DNA of 64,000 nucleotides, taken from Streptomyces eurocidicus (lineage in GTDB: Bacteria > Actinomycetota > Actinomycetes > Streptomycetales > Streptomycetaceae). The stretch lies in assembly GCF_002891295.1 (NCBI RefSeq), contig NZ_LGUI01000012.1, positions 248,001 through 312,000 of the forward strand, in the 5' to 3' direction. A model generated the notes under the pieces. It saw only the letters and a program-made list of their open reading frames with translations, ran no database searches and was not told the origin of the DNA. Made by a program: the position numbers and the translations under genes. Below are positions 7,432-16,916 of this stretch, piece after piece. Position 1 is the first letter of the stretch; each line of letters opens with the position of its first letter.

Positions 7432-8472
7432 TTAGCCGGTCACTCGCTCCGCGAGAGCGTCGCCGACCTGGTCCGTCGTCCTCGGCGAGCCGTCGCGGGC
7501 GGCCAGGTCGGCCTCGACGGCGGCCTCGATCCGGGCGGCCTCCGGCTCGTGCCCGAGGTGGCGCAGCAGCAGCGCCACGGAGAGGACGGTGGCCGTCGGA
7601 TCGGCCTTGCCGGTGCCCGCGATGTCCGGGGCGGAGCCGTGTACCGGTTCGAACATCGAGGGGAAGGCCCCGGCCGGGTTGATGTTGCCGGAGGCGGCGA
7701 GGCCGATGCCACCGGTGACGGCGGCCGCGAGGTCGGTGAGGATGTCGCCGAAGAGGTTGTCGGTGACGATCACGTCGAAGCGCTCGGGCTGGGTGACGAA
7801 GAAGATCGTCGCGGCGTCGACGTGCAGATAGTCGGTGGTGACCTCGGGGTACTCACGGCCGACGCGGTCGAAGATGTTCTTCCACAGGTGGCCGGCGTGG
7901 ACGAGGACGTTGTTCTTGTGGACGAGCGTCAGCTTCTTGCGCGGGCGGGACCGGGCGCGCTCGTAGGCGTCGCGCACCACGCGCTCCACGCCGTACGCGG
8001 TGTTGAGGCTGACCTCGGTGGCGACCTCGGCCGGGGTGCCGGTGCGCAGGCTGCCGCCGTTGCCGACGTAGGGGCCCTCGGTGCCCTCCCGGACGACGAC
8101 GAAGTCGATCTCGGGGCGGCCGGCGAGCGGGGTGGCCGTGCCGGGGAGGAGCCGCGAGGGGCGCAGGTTCACATAGTGGTCGAAGGCGAAGCGCAGCTTG
8201 AGCAGCAGCCCGCGCTCCAGGACGCCGGAGGGCACGGAGGGGTCGCCGATCGCGCCGAGCAGGATCGCGTCGTGGTCCTTGAGGGACGCGAGCTCGGCGT
8301 CCGGCAGGGTCTCCCCGGTGGCGTGCCAGCGGCGGGCACCGAGGTCGTACTCCCGGGTCTCCAGCTTGACGTCCGAAGGGAGCGCGGCCGCGAGGACCTT
8401 GAGGCCCTGGGCCACGACCTCCGGGCCGATACCGTCACCGGGGATCACTGCGAGGCGAATGCTGCGAGACAT
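7432..8472 (-). CDS. leuB: 3-isopropylmalate dehydrogenase
   Basis: A 346-residue NAD-dependent oxidative decarboxylase that converts 3-isopropylmalate to 2-oxoisocaproate in leucine synthesis. Motifs seen are the IPGDGIGPEV start, NLRPSR with FVVVREGTEGPY (substrate arginines and tyrosine), LVHKNNVLVHAGHLW (catalytic lysine region), FDVIVTDNLFGDILTDLAAA (metal aspartates) and the NAD-binding FEPVHGSAPDIAGTGKADPTA. The ATG at 8470-8472 fits the family N-terminus MSRSIRLAVIPGDG. GGGGGAG lies rather far upstream (13 nt). It is divergent from the secreted phosphoesterase and upstream of ilvE. Confidence 0.95.
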   Translation of the reverse strand: MSRSIRLAVIPGDGIGPEVVAQGLKVLAAALPSDVKLETREYDLGARRWHATGETLPDAELASLKDHDAILLGAIGDPSVPSGVLERGLLLKLRFAFDHYVNLRPSRLLPGTATPLAGRPEIDFVVVREGTEGPYVGNGGSLRTGTPAEVATEVSLNTAYGVERVVRDAYERARSRPRKKLTLVHKNNVLVHAGHLWKNIFDRVGREYPEVTTDYLHVDAATIFFVTQPERFDVIVTDNLFGDILTDLAAAVTGGIGLAASGNINPAGAFPSMFEPVHGSAPDIAGTGKADPTATVLSVALLLRHLGHEPEAARIEAAVEADLAARDGSPRTTDQVGDALAERVTG

Positions 8473-8603
8473 ACCGCGGACCGTACTCCCCCGTTCCGCT
8501 GGTTGACACACTCCGTCCATCATGCGGACAGATTGCGATCCAGAAAGGTCATGTTCACCCAAAATCCATGCCGAAGCCGCTGGTTCCTGGCACGTTCAAC
8601 GAC

Positions 8604-10211
8604 ATGGACACACCACGGGTAGGCATCCCGGAGCACCTCGCGAGCCGTATGACCATGCCGGAGCAGCACGAGTACCTCCGGGCGCGGCTGACCCGGCGGG
8701 GCGCGCTCCGCGCGGGGGCCGTGGCGGCGGGCGCCGCCGCGGGCACGGGTCTGCTGAGCGGTCCCGCGCACGCGTACACCCGGCCGTCCGCCCCGGCCGT
8801 GCCCGCCGCCGCCGGCCTGCTGACCGCGCCCGCCACCGGCCGGGTGGACGGCCGGCACGTCGCGCCCTTCGGCCGCCACCTGGCCTTCGGCGCCGACCCC
8901 GCCACCCAGATGCGGATCTCCTGGCAGGTGCCGTTCGCCGTGCGGAAACCATTCGTCCGGGTGGGGACGGAGCCCTGGGACCTCGGCCGGCGGATCGAGG
9001 CCGAGGTGCGGACCCTGCACACGCCGCCGCTGTCCAAGAAGCTCCCCGCCGTCGACCAGGTCTATCTGCACGCGGCCCTGGACGGCCTGCGGCCCGGCCG
9101 GACGTACTACTACGGCGTCGGCCACGACGGCCACGACCCGGCCGACCCCCGGCACCTCCGGACGGTCGGCACCTTCCGCACCGCCCCGGCGCGCGCGGAG
9201 AAGTTCACCTTCACCGCCTTCGGCGACCAGGGCGTCAGCTATCACGCCCTCGCCAACGACCAGCTGATCCTGGGCCAGAATCCGGCGTTCCACCTCCATG
9301 CGGGCGATATCTGCTACGCCGACGACAGCGGCGCCGGGAAGCCGACGGACGTCTACGACGCGCGGGTGTGGGACCAGTTCCTCGCCCAGACCGAGTCGGT
9401 GGCCGGGTCCGTGCCCTGGATGGTGACCACGGGCAACCACGACATGGAAGCCTGGTACTCCCCCAACGGCTACGGCGGGCAGAGCGCCCGCTGGACGCTG
9501 CCGGCCAACGGCGTCGACCCGCGGACCGCGCCCGGCGTCTACTCCTTCGTCTACGGCGACACCGGCGTGGTCGCGCTCGACGCCAACGACATCTCGTACG
9601 AGATCACGGCCAACACCGGCTACACCGGCGGCCGGCAGACGCGCTGGCTCGACCGGCGCCTCGGCGAGCTGCGCGGGCGCCGGGACATCGACTTCCTGGT
9701 GGTGTTCTTCCACCACTGCGCCTTCTCCACCACGAAGGCGCACGCCTCGGACGGGGCCGTGCGCGAGGAGTGGCTGCCGCTGTTCGAGAAGCACCAGGTC
9801 GACCTCGTCATCAACGGCCACAACCACGTCTACGAGCGGACCGACGCGCTCCGGGGCGGGCGGGCCACGAAGCCGGTGCCCATCGGGGCGACCGTCGACT
9901 CCCCGCGCGACGGCATCGTGTACGTCACCGCCGGGGGCGCCGGGAAGTCCCTCTACGACTTCCCGGCGCCGGACAGCTACGAGGGCCACGTCAAGGACCT
10001 GGACGCCGTCGCCAGTTACTCCTGGGGCAAGGGCGGGGTGAAGCGGCCGGAGACGGTGGAGTGGTCGAGGGTGCGCTACACCGGCTACTCCTTCCTCGCG
10101 GTCGAGGTGGAACCGGGCGTACCGGGCCGCCGCCCGCGGCTGCGGGTGACGGCGCTGGCGGAGAACGGCGAGCGGATCGACCACTTCGACATCGTCCGGC
10201 CGGGGCGCTGA
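8604..10211 (+). CDS. Tat-exported metallophosphoesterase, purple acid phosphatase-like
   Basis: A 535-residue secreted enzyme predicted to hydrolyse phosphate esters at two metals. A twin-arginine signal (LTRRGALRAGAVAAGAAAG) is followed by the Ala-His-Ala cleavage region. A fibronectin-like N-terminal domain with WQVPF and YYYGVGHDG comes next. The phosphoesterase domain shows AFGDQG, HAGDICYAD, TGNHDME, FFHHCAFS and NGHNHVYER, the five metal-ligand blocks of purple acid phosphatases. An ATG 12 codons upstream (8568) is the alternative start. Neither ATG has a clear ribosome site, and 8604 was preferred because the extra residues add nothing recognisable. TTGACA at 8503-8508 could be part of its promoter. 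A role in phosphate scavenging is likely from the family. Confidence 0.9.
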   Translation: MDTPRVGIPEHLASRMTMPEQHEYLRARLTRRGALRAGAVAAGAAAGTGLLSGPAHAYTRPSAPAVPAAAGLLTAPATGRVDGRHVAPFGRHLAFGADPATQMRISWQVPFAVRKPFVRVGTEPWDLGRRIEAEVRTLHTPPLSKKLPAVDQVYLHAALDGLRPGRTYYYGVGHDGHDPADPRHLRTVGTFRTAPARAEKFTFTAFGDQGVSYHALANDQLILGQNPAFHLHAGDICYADDSGAGKPTDVYDARVWDQFLAQTESVAGSVPWMVTTGNHDMEAWYSPNGYGGQSARWTLPANGVDPRTAPGVYSFVYGDTGVVALDANDISYEITANTGYTGGRQTRWLDRRLGELRGRRDIDFLVVFFHHCAFSTTKAHASDGAVREEWLPLFEKHQVDLVINGHNHVYERTDALRGGRATKPVPIGATVDSPRDGIVYVTAGGAGKSLYDFPAPDSYEGHVKDLDAVASYSWGKGGVKRPETVEWSRVRYTGYSFLAVEVEPGVPGRRPRLRVTALAENGERIDHFDIVRPGR

Positions 10212-10253
10212 CCCCGGCCGGACCACGCGGGCGCGCACGGCACCCGGGGCGCG

Positions 10254-10397
10254 TCAGTGCCCGGTGACGCCGCCGTTGTCACGGCGGTCGAGCGCCCGCT
10301 GGAGCGCGGCGGCGGCGTTCACGCGGTCGGTCGCGCGCTCGGCGCTGTCGGCGCGGCGGACGGTGCGGCGGGTCCTGCGGACGGCGGTGTCGGCCAT
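10254..10397 (-). CDS. Small basic hypothetical protein (47 aa)
   Basis: ATG at 10395-10397 with AGGAG nine bases upstream, TGA at 10254-10256. The product has an Arg/Thr-rich N-terminus (MADTAVRRTRRTVRRADSAE) and an amphipathic Ala/Arg helix ending in DRRDNGGVTGH. There are no cysteines and no membrane segment. It converges with the phosphoesterase gene. Strong ribosome site, codon bias and composition argue that it is a real gene. Function unknown to me. Confidence 0.75.
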   Translation of the reverse strand: MADTAVRRTRRTVRRADSAERATDRVNAAAALQRALDRRDNGGVTGH

Positions 10398-10898
10398 GGG
10401 TCACGTCTCCTCTGCGTGGGGCGCGCGGGCGAGGCGCGCGGCATCGGGTTCGGCTGCTCGTCTCCGGCCCGCCGTTCCCGGCGGCGGCGGAAGGTTCGGA
10501 GCGCCGGGGCCGGGGCGTGGTGGGCCGGAGAGCCGGAAGGACGCGGGGGCCGGGGCGCCGCAGGGATCACCTGCGCTCGCGCACGGGGCCACAACCGCTG
10601 ATCGCTCGATGGAGCGGAACGTTCGGCTTCTTCCACGCTAGGACAGCCCGCGCGCGCTGTCTGCCCAATTACTCGGTCTTCCTACTATCTGAGACGGAAG
10701 CGCGGCCGTCCGGGCGAACGGGCCCGCGCGCGGGCGCGCCGTACGAGGCGGTGGCCCGCCGCTCGCCCGTACGGGCGGCGGACTCGCCCGGCCGCTGTCG
10801 CGGCTCTCCCCGGACAGGACCCGGGCGGGAGCGCTCGGCGCGGGCGTGGGGGGGCGGCCGGGGGCCCGGACGTGGCCGGGAAGGGCCCGGCACGCACA
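10398..10898. other. Intergenic stretch without a recognised gene
   Basis: About 500 bp upstream of the 47-aa gene and downstream of pruA. It includes an AT-richer island near 10660-10700 (CCCAATTACTCGGTCTTCCT), which may be the promoter region of the 47-aa gene. I saw no convincing ORF with a ribosome site, no tRNA and no repeat. Confidence 0.5.
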
Positions 10899-10934
10899 CC
10901 GCCCCCGTCCGGCTGGGGGGCCGGACGGGGGCGG
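10899..10934 (-). terminator. Terminator of the putB-pruA operon
   Basis: Perfect 15-bp stem, CCGCCCCCGTCCGGC (10899-10913) with GCCGGACGGGGGCGG (10920-10934) and a 6-nt loop, 19 bp beyond the pruA stop. As is common in Streptomyces, there is no T-tract. Confidence 0.8.
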
Positions 10935-10953
10935 AGCTCAGCCGAGGACCGGA

Positions 10954-12585
10954 TCAGCCCATGTGCGGGTAGCGGTAGTCGGTCGGCGGGACCAGGGTCT
11001 CCTTGATGGAGCGGGTCGAGGTCCAGCGCATCAGGTTGGTCGCGGCACCGGCCTTGTCGTTGGTGCCGGAGGCGCGGCCGCCGCCGAAGGGCTGCTGGCC
11101 GACGACGGCGCCGGTCGACTTGTCGTTGATGTAGAAGTTGCCCGCGGCGAAGCGGAGCTTCTCCATCGCGTCGGCGACGGCGTAGCGGTCCTGGCCGATG
11201 ACCGAGCCGGTCAGCGCGTACGCCGAGACGGACTCCATCTGGGCCAGCATCGCGTCGAAGTCGGCGTCCTCGTAGACGTGCACGGCGAGGATCGGGCCGA
11301 AGTACTCGGTCGTGAAGACCTCGTTCGCCGGGTCGGTGCACTCGATGACGGTCGGGCGGACGAAGTAGCCCACCGAGTCGTCGTACGTGCCACCGGCCAC
11401 GATCGTGCAGGTCGGGTCGGCCTTGGCGCGGTCGATCGCGGCCTTGTTCTTGGCGAAGGCGCGCTCGTCGATGACGGCGCCGATGAAGTGCCCCAGGTCG
11501 GTGACGTCACCCATGGTGATGCCGTCGACCTCGGCCGCGAACTCCTCCTTGAAGCCGTTCTCCCAGAGGGAGCGCGGGACGTAGGCGCGGGAGGAGGCCG
11601 AACACTTCTGGCCCTGGAACTCGAAGGAGCCGCGGGTCAGCGCGGTCTTCAGGATCTCGCGGTCGGCGCTCGGGTGGGCGACGACGAAGTCCTTGCCGCC
11701 GGTCTCGCCGACCAGGCGCGGGTAGGACTTGTACTTCTCGATGTTGTTGCCGACCGTCTTCCAGAGGTACTGGAAGGTCTTGGTCGAGCCGGTGAAGTGG
11801 ATACCGGCCAGCTCGGGGTGGTTCAGGGCCACCTCGGAGACGGCGATGCCGTCGCCGGTCACCAGGTTGATGACGCCCTTGGGCAGGCCCGCCTCCTCCA
11901 GCAGCGCCATCAGCAGCACGGCGGAGTGGGTCTGGGTCGGGGACGGCTTCCACACGACCACGTTGCCCATGAGGGCGGGGGCGGTCGGCAGGTTGCCGGC
12001 GATCGCGGTGAAGTTGAACGGCGTGATCGCGTAGACGAAGCCCTCGAGCGGGCGGTGGTCGCTGCGGTTCCACACGCCGGCGGAGTTGGCGACCGGCTGC
12101 TCGGCGAGGATCTGGCGCGCGAAGTGCACGTTGAAGCGCCAGAAGTCGACGAGCTCGCACGGGGTGTCGATCTCGGCCTGCTGGGCGGTCTTCGACTGGC
12201 CCAGCATGGTGGAGGCGGCCAGCGTCTCGCGCCAGGGGCCGGACAGCAGGTCGGCGGCGCGGAGGATGATCGCGGCGCGGTCGTCGAAGGACATCGCGCG
12301 CCAGGCCGGGGCGGCGGCCAGGGCGGCGTCGACCGCGTCCTGGGCGTCCTGCGTGGTGGCGTTGCGGAAGGTGCCGATGCGGGCCGCGTGGTTGTGCGGC
12401 TGCACGACGTCGAACGGCTCGCCGCCGCCCATGCGCTTCTCACCGTTGATGGTCATCGGGAGGTCGATGGGGTTGCCGGCCAGCTCCTTGAGCTTGGCCT
12501 CGAGGCGGGCCCGCTCCGGGCTGCCGGGCGCGTAGCTGTGCACCGGCTCGTTGACCGGGGCGGGGACCTGGGTCACTGCGTCCAT
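10954..12585 (-). CDS. pruA: L-glutamate gamma-semialdehyde (P5C) dehydrogenase
   Basis: A 543-residue aldehyde dehydrogenase that oxidises pyrroline-5-carboxylate/glutamate semialdehyde to glutamate with NAD+, the second step of proline catabolism. Motifs include FNFTAIAGNLPTAP, NVVVWKPSPTQT (cofactor), IHFTGSTKTFQ, LVGETGGKDFVV (general-base Glu) and FEFQGQKCSASSRAYVP with the catalytic Cys. The C-terminus has YFGPILAVHVY, NFYINDKSTGAVVGQQPFGG and ARASGTNDK-like residues of the P5CDH subfamily. AAGGAG lies ten bases before the ATG. It is the second gene of the operon, 45 bp after putB. Confidence 0.96.
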   Translation of the reverse strand: MDAVTQVPAPVNEPVHSYAPGSPERARLEAKLKELAGNPIDLPMTINGEKRMGGGEPFDVVQPHNHAARIGTFRNATTQDAQDAVDAALAAAPAWRAMSFDDRAAIILRAADLLSGPWRETLAASTMLGQSKTAQQAEIDTPCELVDFWRFNVHFARQILAEQPVANSAGVWNRSDHRPLEGFVYAITPFNFTAIAGNLPTAPALMGNVVVWKPSPTQTHSAVLLMALLEEAGLPKGVINLVTGDGIAVSEVALNHPELAGIHFTGSTKTFQYLWKTVGNNIEKYKSYPRLVGETGGKDFVVAHPSADREILKTALTRGSFEFQGQKCSASSRAYVPRSLWENGFKEEFAAEVDGITMGDVTDLGHFIGAVIDERAFAKNKAAIDRAKADPTCTIVAGGTYDDSVGYFVRPTVIECTDPANEVFTTEYFGPILAVHVYEDADFDAMLAQMESVSAYALTGSVIGQDRYAVADAMEKLRFAAGNFYINDKSTGAVVGQQPFGGGRASGTNDKAGAATNLMRWTSTRSIKETLVPPTDYRYPHMG

Positions 12586-12630
12586 GGTTCCGTGTCTCCT
12601 TCGGGGCTATGGGGGGAGGTGGGGTGGGGC

Positions 12631-13557
12631 TCAGCCCTTGGTGAGGATGGAGCGGGCGAAGAACAGCAGGTTCGCGGGCTTCTCGGCGAGACGGCGCATG
12701 AAATAGCCGTACCAGTCGGTGCCGTACGCCGTGTAGACGCGCATCCGGTGGCCCTCGGCGGCCAGCCGGACGTGCTCGTCGCTGCGGATGCCGTACAGCA
12801 TCTGGAACTCGTACTCGTCCAGTTTGCGCCCGGCCTGGCGGGCCAGCTCCTGGGTGATGGTGATCAGGCGCGGGTCATGCGACCCGATCATCGGGTAGCC
12901 CTCGCCCGCCATCAGGATCTTCACGATGCGGACGAACGCCTTGTCGACCTCGGCCTTGTCCTGGTAAGCGACGGAGGCCGGCTCCTTGTACGCACCCTTC
13001 ACGATACGCACCCGGCTGCCGGCGGCGGCCAGGCGGCGGGCGTCGTCCTCGGTGCGGAAGAGGTACGCCTGGATGACGCAGCCGGTGTCCGGGAAGTCCC
13101 TGCGCAGCTCTTCGTGGATGGCGAACATGGAGTCGAGGGTCGTGTGGTCCTCGGCGTCCAGGGTGACCGTGGTGCCGATGGCGGCGGCGGCCTCGACGAC
13201 CGGGCGGACGTTGGCGAGAGCCAGCTCGTGGCCGCCCTCCAGGGACTGGCCGAACATGGAGAGCTTGACGGACATCTCGGCGCGGGTGCCGAGGCCGAGC
13301 TCCTTGAGGCGGCCGACCAGCTCCAGATAGGCGTCGCGCGCGGCGTACGACTGCTCGACGGTGGTGATGTCCTCGCCCACCACGTCCAGGGTGACCTCGA
13401 GGCCCTTGTCCGCGGCGTCCTGGACGATCGGGACGACCTGGTCGACGGTCTCGCCGGCGATGAACCGGTCGACGACCTGCTTGGTGCCCGGGGCAGCCGA
13501 TACGAAGCGGCGCATCTTGTCGCTGCGCGAGGCGGCGAGAATCACGGGACCCAGCAC
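12631..13557 (-). CDS. putB: Proline dehydrogenase
   Basis: A 308-residue FAD-linked enzyme that oxidises L-proline to pyrroline-5-carboxylate and passes electrons to the respiratory chain. The TIM-barrel ends with the diagnostic RMRVYTAYGTDWYGYFMRRL, whose arginines bind proline. SVKLSMFGQ, TLDAEDHTT and VKGAYKEP are further barrel motifs. The frame is open upstream to 13722, but family N-termini begin with LGPVILAASRSDKMRR. The GTG at 13555-13557 therefore fits best and has GGAGG five bases before it. Stand-alone PutB of about 300 residues followed by pruA is the usual actinobacterial layout. It is divergent from the PucR-type regulator. Confidence 0.93.
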   Translation of the reverse strand: MLGPVILAASRSDKMRRFVSAAPGTKQVVDRFIAGETVDQVVPIVQDAADKGLEVTLDVVGEDITTVEQSYAARDAYLELVGRLKELGLGTRAEMSVKLSMFGQSLEGGHELALANVRPVVEAAAAIGTTVTLDAEDHTTLDSMFAIHEELRRDFPDTGCVIQAYLFRTEDDARRLAAAGSRVRIVKGAYKEPASVAYQDKAEVDKAFVRIVKILMAGEGYPMIGSHDPRLITITQELARQAGRKLDEYEFQMLYGIRSDEHVRLAAEGHRMRVYTAYGTDWYGYFMRRLAEKPANLLFFARSILTKG

Positions 13558-13748
13558 GGGCACCTCCAGGATGACGGCCGCCCCCACCTGGGAAGACGGC
13601 ATAAGTAACTCAACGTGAAACGTAGAGTTCGCACCACCTCGCGACCATCGACAGCTGTCACGCATCCGTGGCCGGGATCTCAGACAGATGTATGACAATA
13701 GGAGAACCGACATAGGGAACACCTGAGGAAAGGAGCGGGGGGCTCGCG

Positions 13749-14984
13749 ATGCGGGGCGACTATCAGCAGCTTGTGGACGACATCTCGGCGGCGCTCGGCG
13801 CGCCCGCGACCCTGGAGGACCGTGACTTCGGGCTGATCGCGTTCGGCGCGCACGGCGGGGACGACGACGTCGAGCTGACGATGGACCCGGTGCGCACCCG
13901 TTCGATCCTCCAGCGGCGGTCGACGGCGGCCGTACGGGCGTGGTTCGAGGCGTTCGGCATCGCGCGGGCGCAGGCCCCGCTGCGGATCCCGCCGGACCCG
14001 GCGGCCGGGGTGTTCAAGGGCCGCATCTGCCTGCCCGTACGCCACCGGGGTGTGGTGCACGGCTATGTGTGGCTGCTGGACGACGAGCACCTGGCGGGCC
14101 TGGACCTGGGCGTGCCCTTCGCCGACCCGCGGCTCGCGCAGGCGATGGAGACCGCCGCCCGGATCGGCGCCCTGCTGGCCGCCGAGGCCCGTGCGGAGGC
14201 CGAGCTGGGCGAGCTCCTGAGGGAGCTGCTGATCGGCCGGCCGGCGGGGCGGGACGCGGCGCGGGCCGCGCTGCGGGAGGCGCTCGGCTCCTCGGGCGAC
14301 GGGCCGCTGGCGCTGGTGGCGGTGACCCCCTGGCAGTCGGCGGGCGACGCCGAGGGCGGTGACGCGGACGGGGCAGGTTCGGCGCTGGCGGCGCAGTCCG
14401 GCGTGGCCGCCCTGTGCGCGGTGCCGGACAGCCTCCCGGACGGCTCACCGGCCCTCGCCGCGCTGATCCGGCTGCGGGCCATGAGCACCCCGGCCCCCGC
14501 GCGGACGGCCGCCGACCGGCTGCTGCGCTCGCCGCGCGCGGGCGGCCCGCCGGCGGCGGGCGTCGCGCCCGTCTCCGCGACGGCCGGGCTCGCCGCGCCG
14601 CGCCGCGGCCTCGCCGAGCTGTCGGCCGCCTGGGTGGAGGCCCTGTCCGCGGCGCGCGCGGCGGCCGCGGAGCCCCGGCTGGGCCCGGTCGCGGAGTGGG
14701 CGGGCATCGGCCCGTACCGCGCGCTGGCCGCGCTGCCCCCGGAGGCCGCCGCGGACCCCTCCGTACGCCCCCTGCTGGCCGCGACCCACGCCGAACTGGC
14801 CCGCACCGCGGAGGCGTTCCTCGACTGCGCCGGGCAGGCGGGCCGCACGGCGGCGGCTCTCGGCATCCACCGCCAGACCCTCTACTACCGCTTGGCCCGC
14901 GTGGAACAGCTCACGGGCCTCGACCTGGACGAGGGCGAGGACCGGCTGCTGCTCCACATGGGGCTGAAGGCGGCGCGGCTCTGA
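13749..14984 (+). CDS. PucR-family transcriptional regulator of proline utilisation
   Basis: A 411-residue regulator. Residues about 355-410 form the PucR C-terminal helix-turn-helix (AGRTAAALGIHRQTLYYRLA, then VEQLTGLDLDEGEDRLLLHM). The N-terminal part begins with DYQQLVDDISAALGAPATLED and has a GAF-like sensory fold (GRICLPVRHRGVVHGYVWLL), followed by an Ala-rich linker. It is transcribed away from putB-pruA. Relatives in this position activate proline catabolism in response to proline, so that role is likely here. The start at 13749 has AAGGAG and GGGGGG upstream. Confidence 0.9.
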   Translation: MRGDYQQLVDDISAALGAPATLEDRDFGLIAFGAHGGDDDVELTMDPVRTRSILQRRSTAAVRAWFEAFGIARAQAPLRIPPDPAAGVFKGRICLPVRHRGVVHGYVWLLDDEHLAGLDLGVPFADPRLAQAMETAARIGALLAAEARAEAELGELLRELLIGRPAGRDAARAALREALGSSGDGPLALVAVTPWQSAGDAEGGDADGAGSALAAQSGVAALCAVPDSLPDGSPALAALIRLRAMSTPAPARTAADRLLRSPRAGGPPAAGVAPVSATAGLAAPRRGLAELSAAWVEALSAARAAAAEPRLGPVAEWAGIGPYRALAALPPEAAADPSVRPLLAATHAELARTAEAFLDCAGQAGRTAAALGIHRQTLYYRLARVEQLTGLDLDEGEDRLLLHMGLKAARL

Positions 14985-15114
14985 CGGCGGCGGGGAAGCG
15001 GGGCACGCCGCGCCGCGCGCCCATCGTCACGAATATTGACCGACAGTAATCTCGGATGGTTTCCGATGGCCGGTCTTCGTCGTTGGTTCGGGCGTGTTGA
15101 TCAAGACTGCCCCC

Positions 15115-16893
15115 GTGACCGACTCCTCGCCCGTTCTCGACAGCTCCGAGCTCACCCGACTCCTGTTCCACGACGGCCCCGAGGGCACCGATGCCCACGG
15201 CCGCTGGCGCAAGGCGATCTCGGCCGAACTCTTCCGCCACCGCGGCGACGTGCCCACCGAGGAGAGATGGCGGCTCTCCTACGACCGTCTGCGGGCGCTG
15301 AACGAGGAGCTGCCCTCCCCCGAGCTCCTGGCCCTGGATCCGCGCGGGCTGGCGGCCCTGCACGAGTGGACGTCGGTGGTGGACGGCGCCACGGCGACCG
15401 TGGCCGGCATCCACTACAACCTCTTCCTCGGAAGCCTGCTCGACGACGTGATCTCGCCGTCACGCGACGTGAGCGAATTCGCCGCGCTGTCCCGTACCGG
15501 CACCTTCCTGTGCACCGAGCGCGGGCACGGCAACGACGCGGCCGCGCTGGAGACCGTCGCCCGGTACGACCGCGAACGCGACGAGTTCGTGCTGCACACC
15601 CCGCACGAGGGCGCGTGGAAGTTCATGCCCAACACCAGTCCGGCGGGCGGCCCGAAGAGCGCGGTGGTGGCGGCCCGGCTGCTGATCGACGGTCAGGACC
15701 AGGGCGTCTTCCTCTTCCTCACCCCGCTGAGCGACCACGGCGGAACCCTGCCGGGCGTCACCGTGACGATGCTGCCGGAACGGATCGGCAGCCCGGTGGA
15801 CCACTGCGTCACCGGCTTCGACCACGTCCGCCTGCCCCGGACCGCGCTCGTCCAGGGCGCGCACGGCCGGCTGTCGCCGGACGGTACGTTCAGCAGCGCC
15901 GTGGGCAGTCCGCGCAAGCGGTTCCTGCACGCCATCGGCCGGGTGACGGTCGGGAAGCTGTGCATGAGCGCGAGCACGCTCGGCGGCTGCCGGGCGGCGC
16001 TGGCGATCGCCGTCCGCTACGCCCACACCCGGCGGATCTCCGGCCCGGTGGCGGGACAGCGCGTCCCGCTGGCCGCCCACCGCAGCCACCACGGGCGGCT
16101 GCTCGAACGGGTGGCCACCGCCTACGCCATGACCTTCCTCCACCGGGCGGTCACCGAGCGCTGGGTCACCCACGGGCCCGGGGAGCGGGCCGAGGCCGAG
16201 CGGCTCGTGGCGGTCGCCAAGGGCTGGATCACCTGGCGGGCCCGGGAGATCACGATCGAGAGCCGGGAGCGCTGCGGCGCCAGGGCGCTGTTCCCGGTGA
16301 ACGGGCTGGCCGAGTTCGCCGCGAACGCGGACGGGGCGATCACCGCGGAGGGGGACAACCTCGCGATCTGGTGCAAGGCGGGAGCCGAGATGATCTTCGG
16401 TCACACGCTCGCCCCGGAGCCGCCGAAGGCCACCGGCCTGGAGGACCCGGCCGACCCCGGCTTCCTCCGGCGGGCCGTCGCCGCCGCCGAGCGCCACTGG
16501 CACACGACCGCCCGGAGCGACCTGCGCGGCGGCGGGGCCGGGGACGCGCTCGGCCGCTGGAACAACGCGTCCACCGCCGCCCTCGGCCTGGTCGAGGCGT
16601 ACACGGTGGGCGAGGCCGCCGACGCCTTCGCCTCGGCCCGCGACCGCGCCGCCGGCCCGGCCGTACGCGCGGTCCTGGACGACCTGTACGCGCTGTTCCT
16701 GCTGGGCCAAGTGGACGCCCGGAGCGGCCTGCTCCTGGCCGAGGGGGCGCTCACCGCCGACCAGGTCCGTTCGCTCCCCCGGGTGCTGCGCGACCTGACC
16801 GCCCGGCTCGCCCCGCACCTGGCGGCTCTGACGGACGCCTTCGATGTCCCGGAGGAGCACCTGTCCTCCCTGCCGATGCTGACGGCCCCCTGA
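15115..16893 (+). CDS. Acyl-CoA dehydrogenase/oxidase-like flavoprotein
   Basis: About 592 residues. The fold resembles acyl-CoA dehydrogenases and oxidases: an N-terminal helical domain, LFLGSLLDDVISP, the beta-domain (FLCTERGHGNDAAALETVARYD, then HEGAWKFMPNTSP) and a C-terminal helical part with RYAHTRRISGPVAGQRVPL. In acyl-CoA dehydrogenases this segment takes part in flavin and substrate contacts. The large size and the TERGHGN segment resemble the peroxisomal-type acyl-CoA oxidases. GTG at 15115 is preferred over GTG at 15094; neither has a clear ribosome site. It converges with the ferredoxin-P450 pair, and no pathway can be assigned. Confidence 0.8.
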   Translation: MTDSSPVLDSSELTRLLFHDGPEGTDAHGRWRKAISAELFRHRGDVPTEERWRLSYDRLRALNEELPSPELLALDPRGLAALHEWTSVVDGATATVAGIHYNLFLGSLLDDVISPSRDVSEFAALSRTGTFLCTERGHGNDAAALETVARYDRERDEFVLHTPHEGAWKFMPNTSPAGGPKSAVVAARLLIDGQDQGVFLFLTPLSDHGGTLPGVTVTMLPERIGSPVDHCVTGFDHVRLPRTALVQGAHGRLSPDGTFSSAVGSPRKRFLHAIGRVTVGKLCMSASTLGGCRAALAIAVRYAHTRRISGPVAGQRVPLAAHRSHHGRLLERVATAYAMTFLHRAVTERWVTHGPGERAEAERLVAVAKGWITWRAREITIESRERCGARALFPVNGLAEFAANADGAITAEGDNLAIWCKAGAEMIFGHTLAPEPPKATGLEDPADPGFLRRAVAAAERHWHTTARSDLRGGGAGDALGRWNNASTAALGLVEAYTVGEAADAFASARDRAAGPAVRAVLDDLYALFLLGQVDARSGLLLAEGALTADQVRSLPRVLRDLTARLAPHLAALTDAFDVPEEHLSSLPMLTAP

Positions 16894-16916
16894 CGGGGCC
16901 GCCCGCGGGCCTCCGG

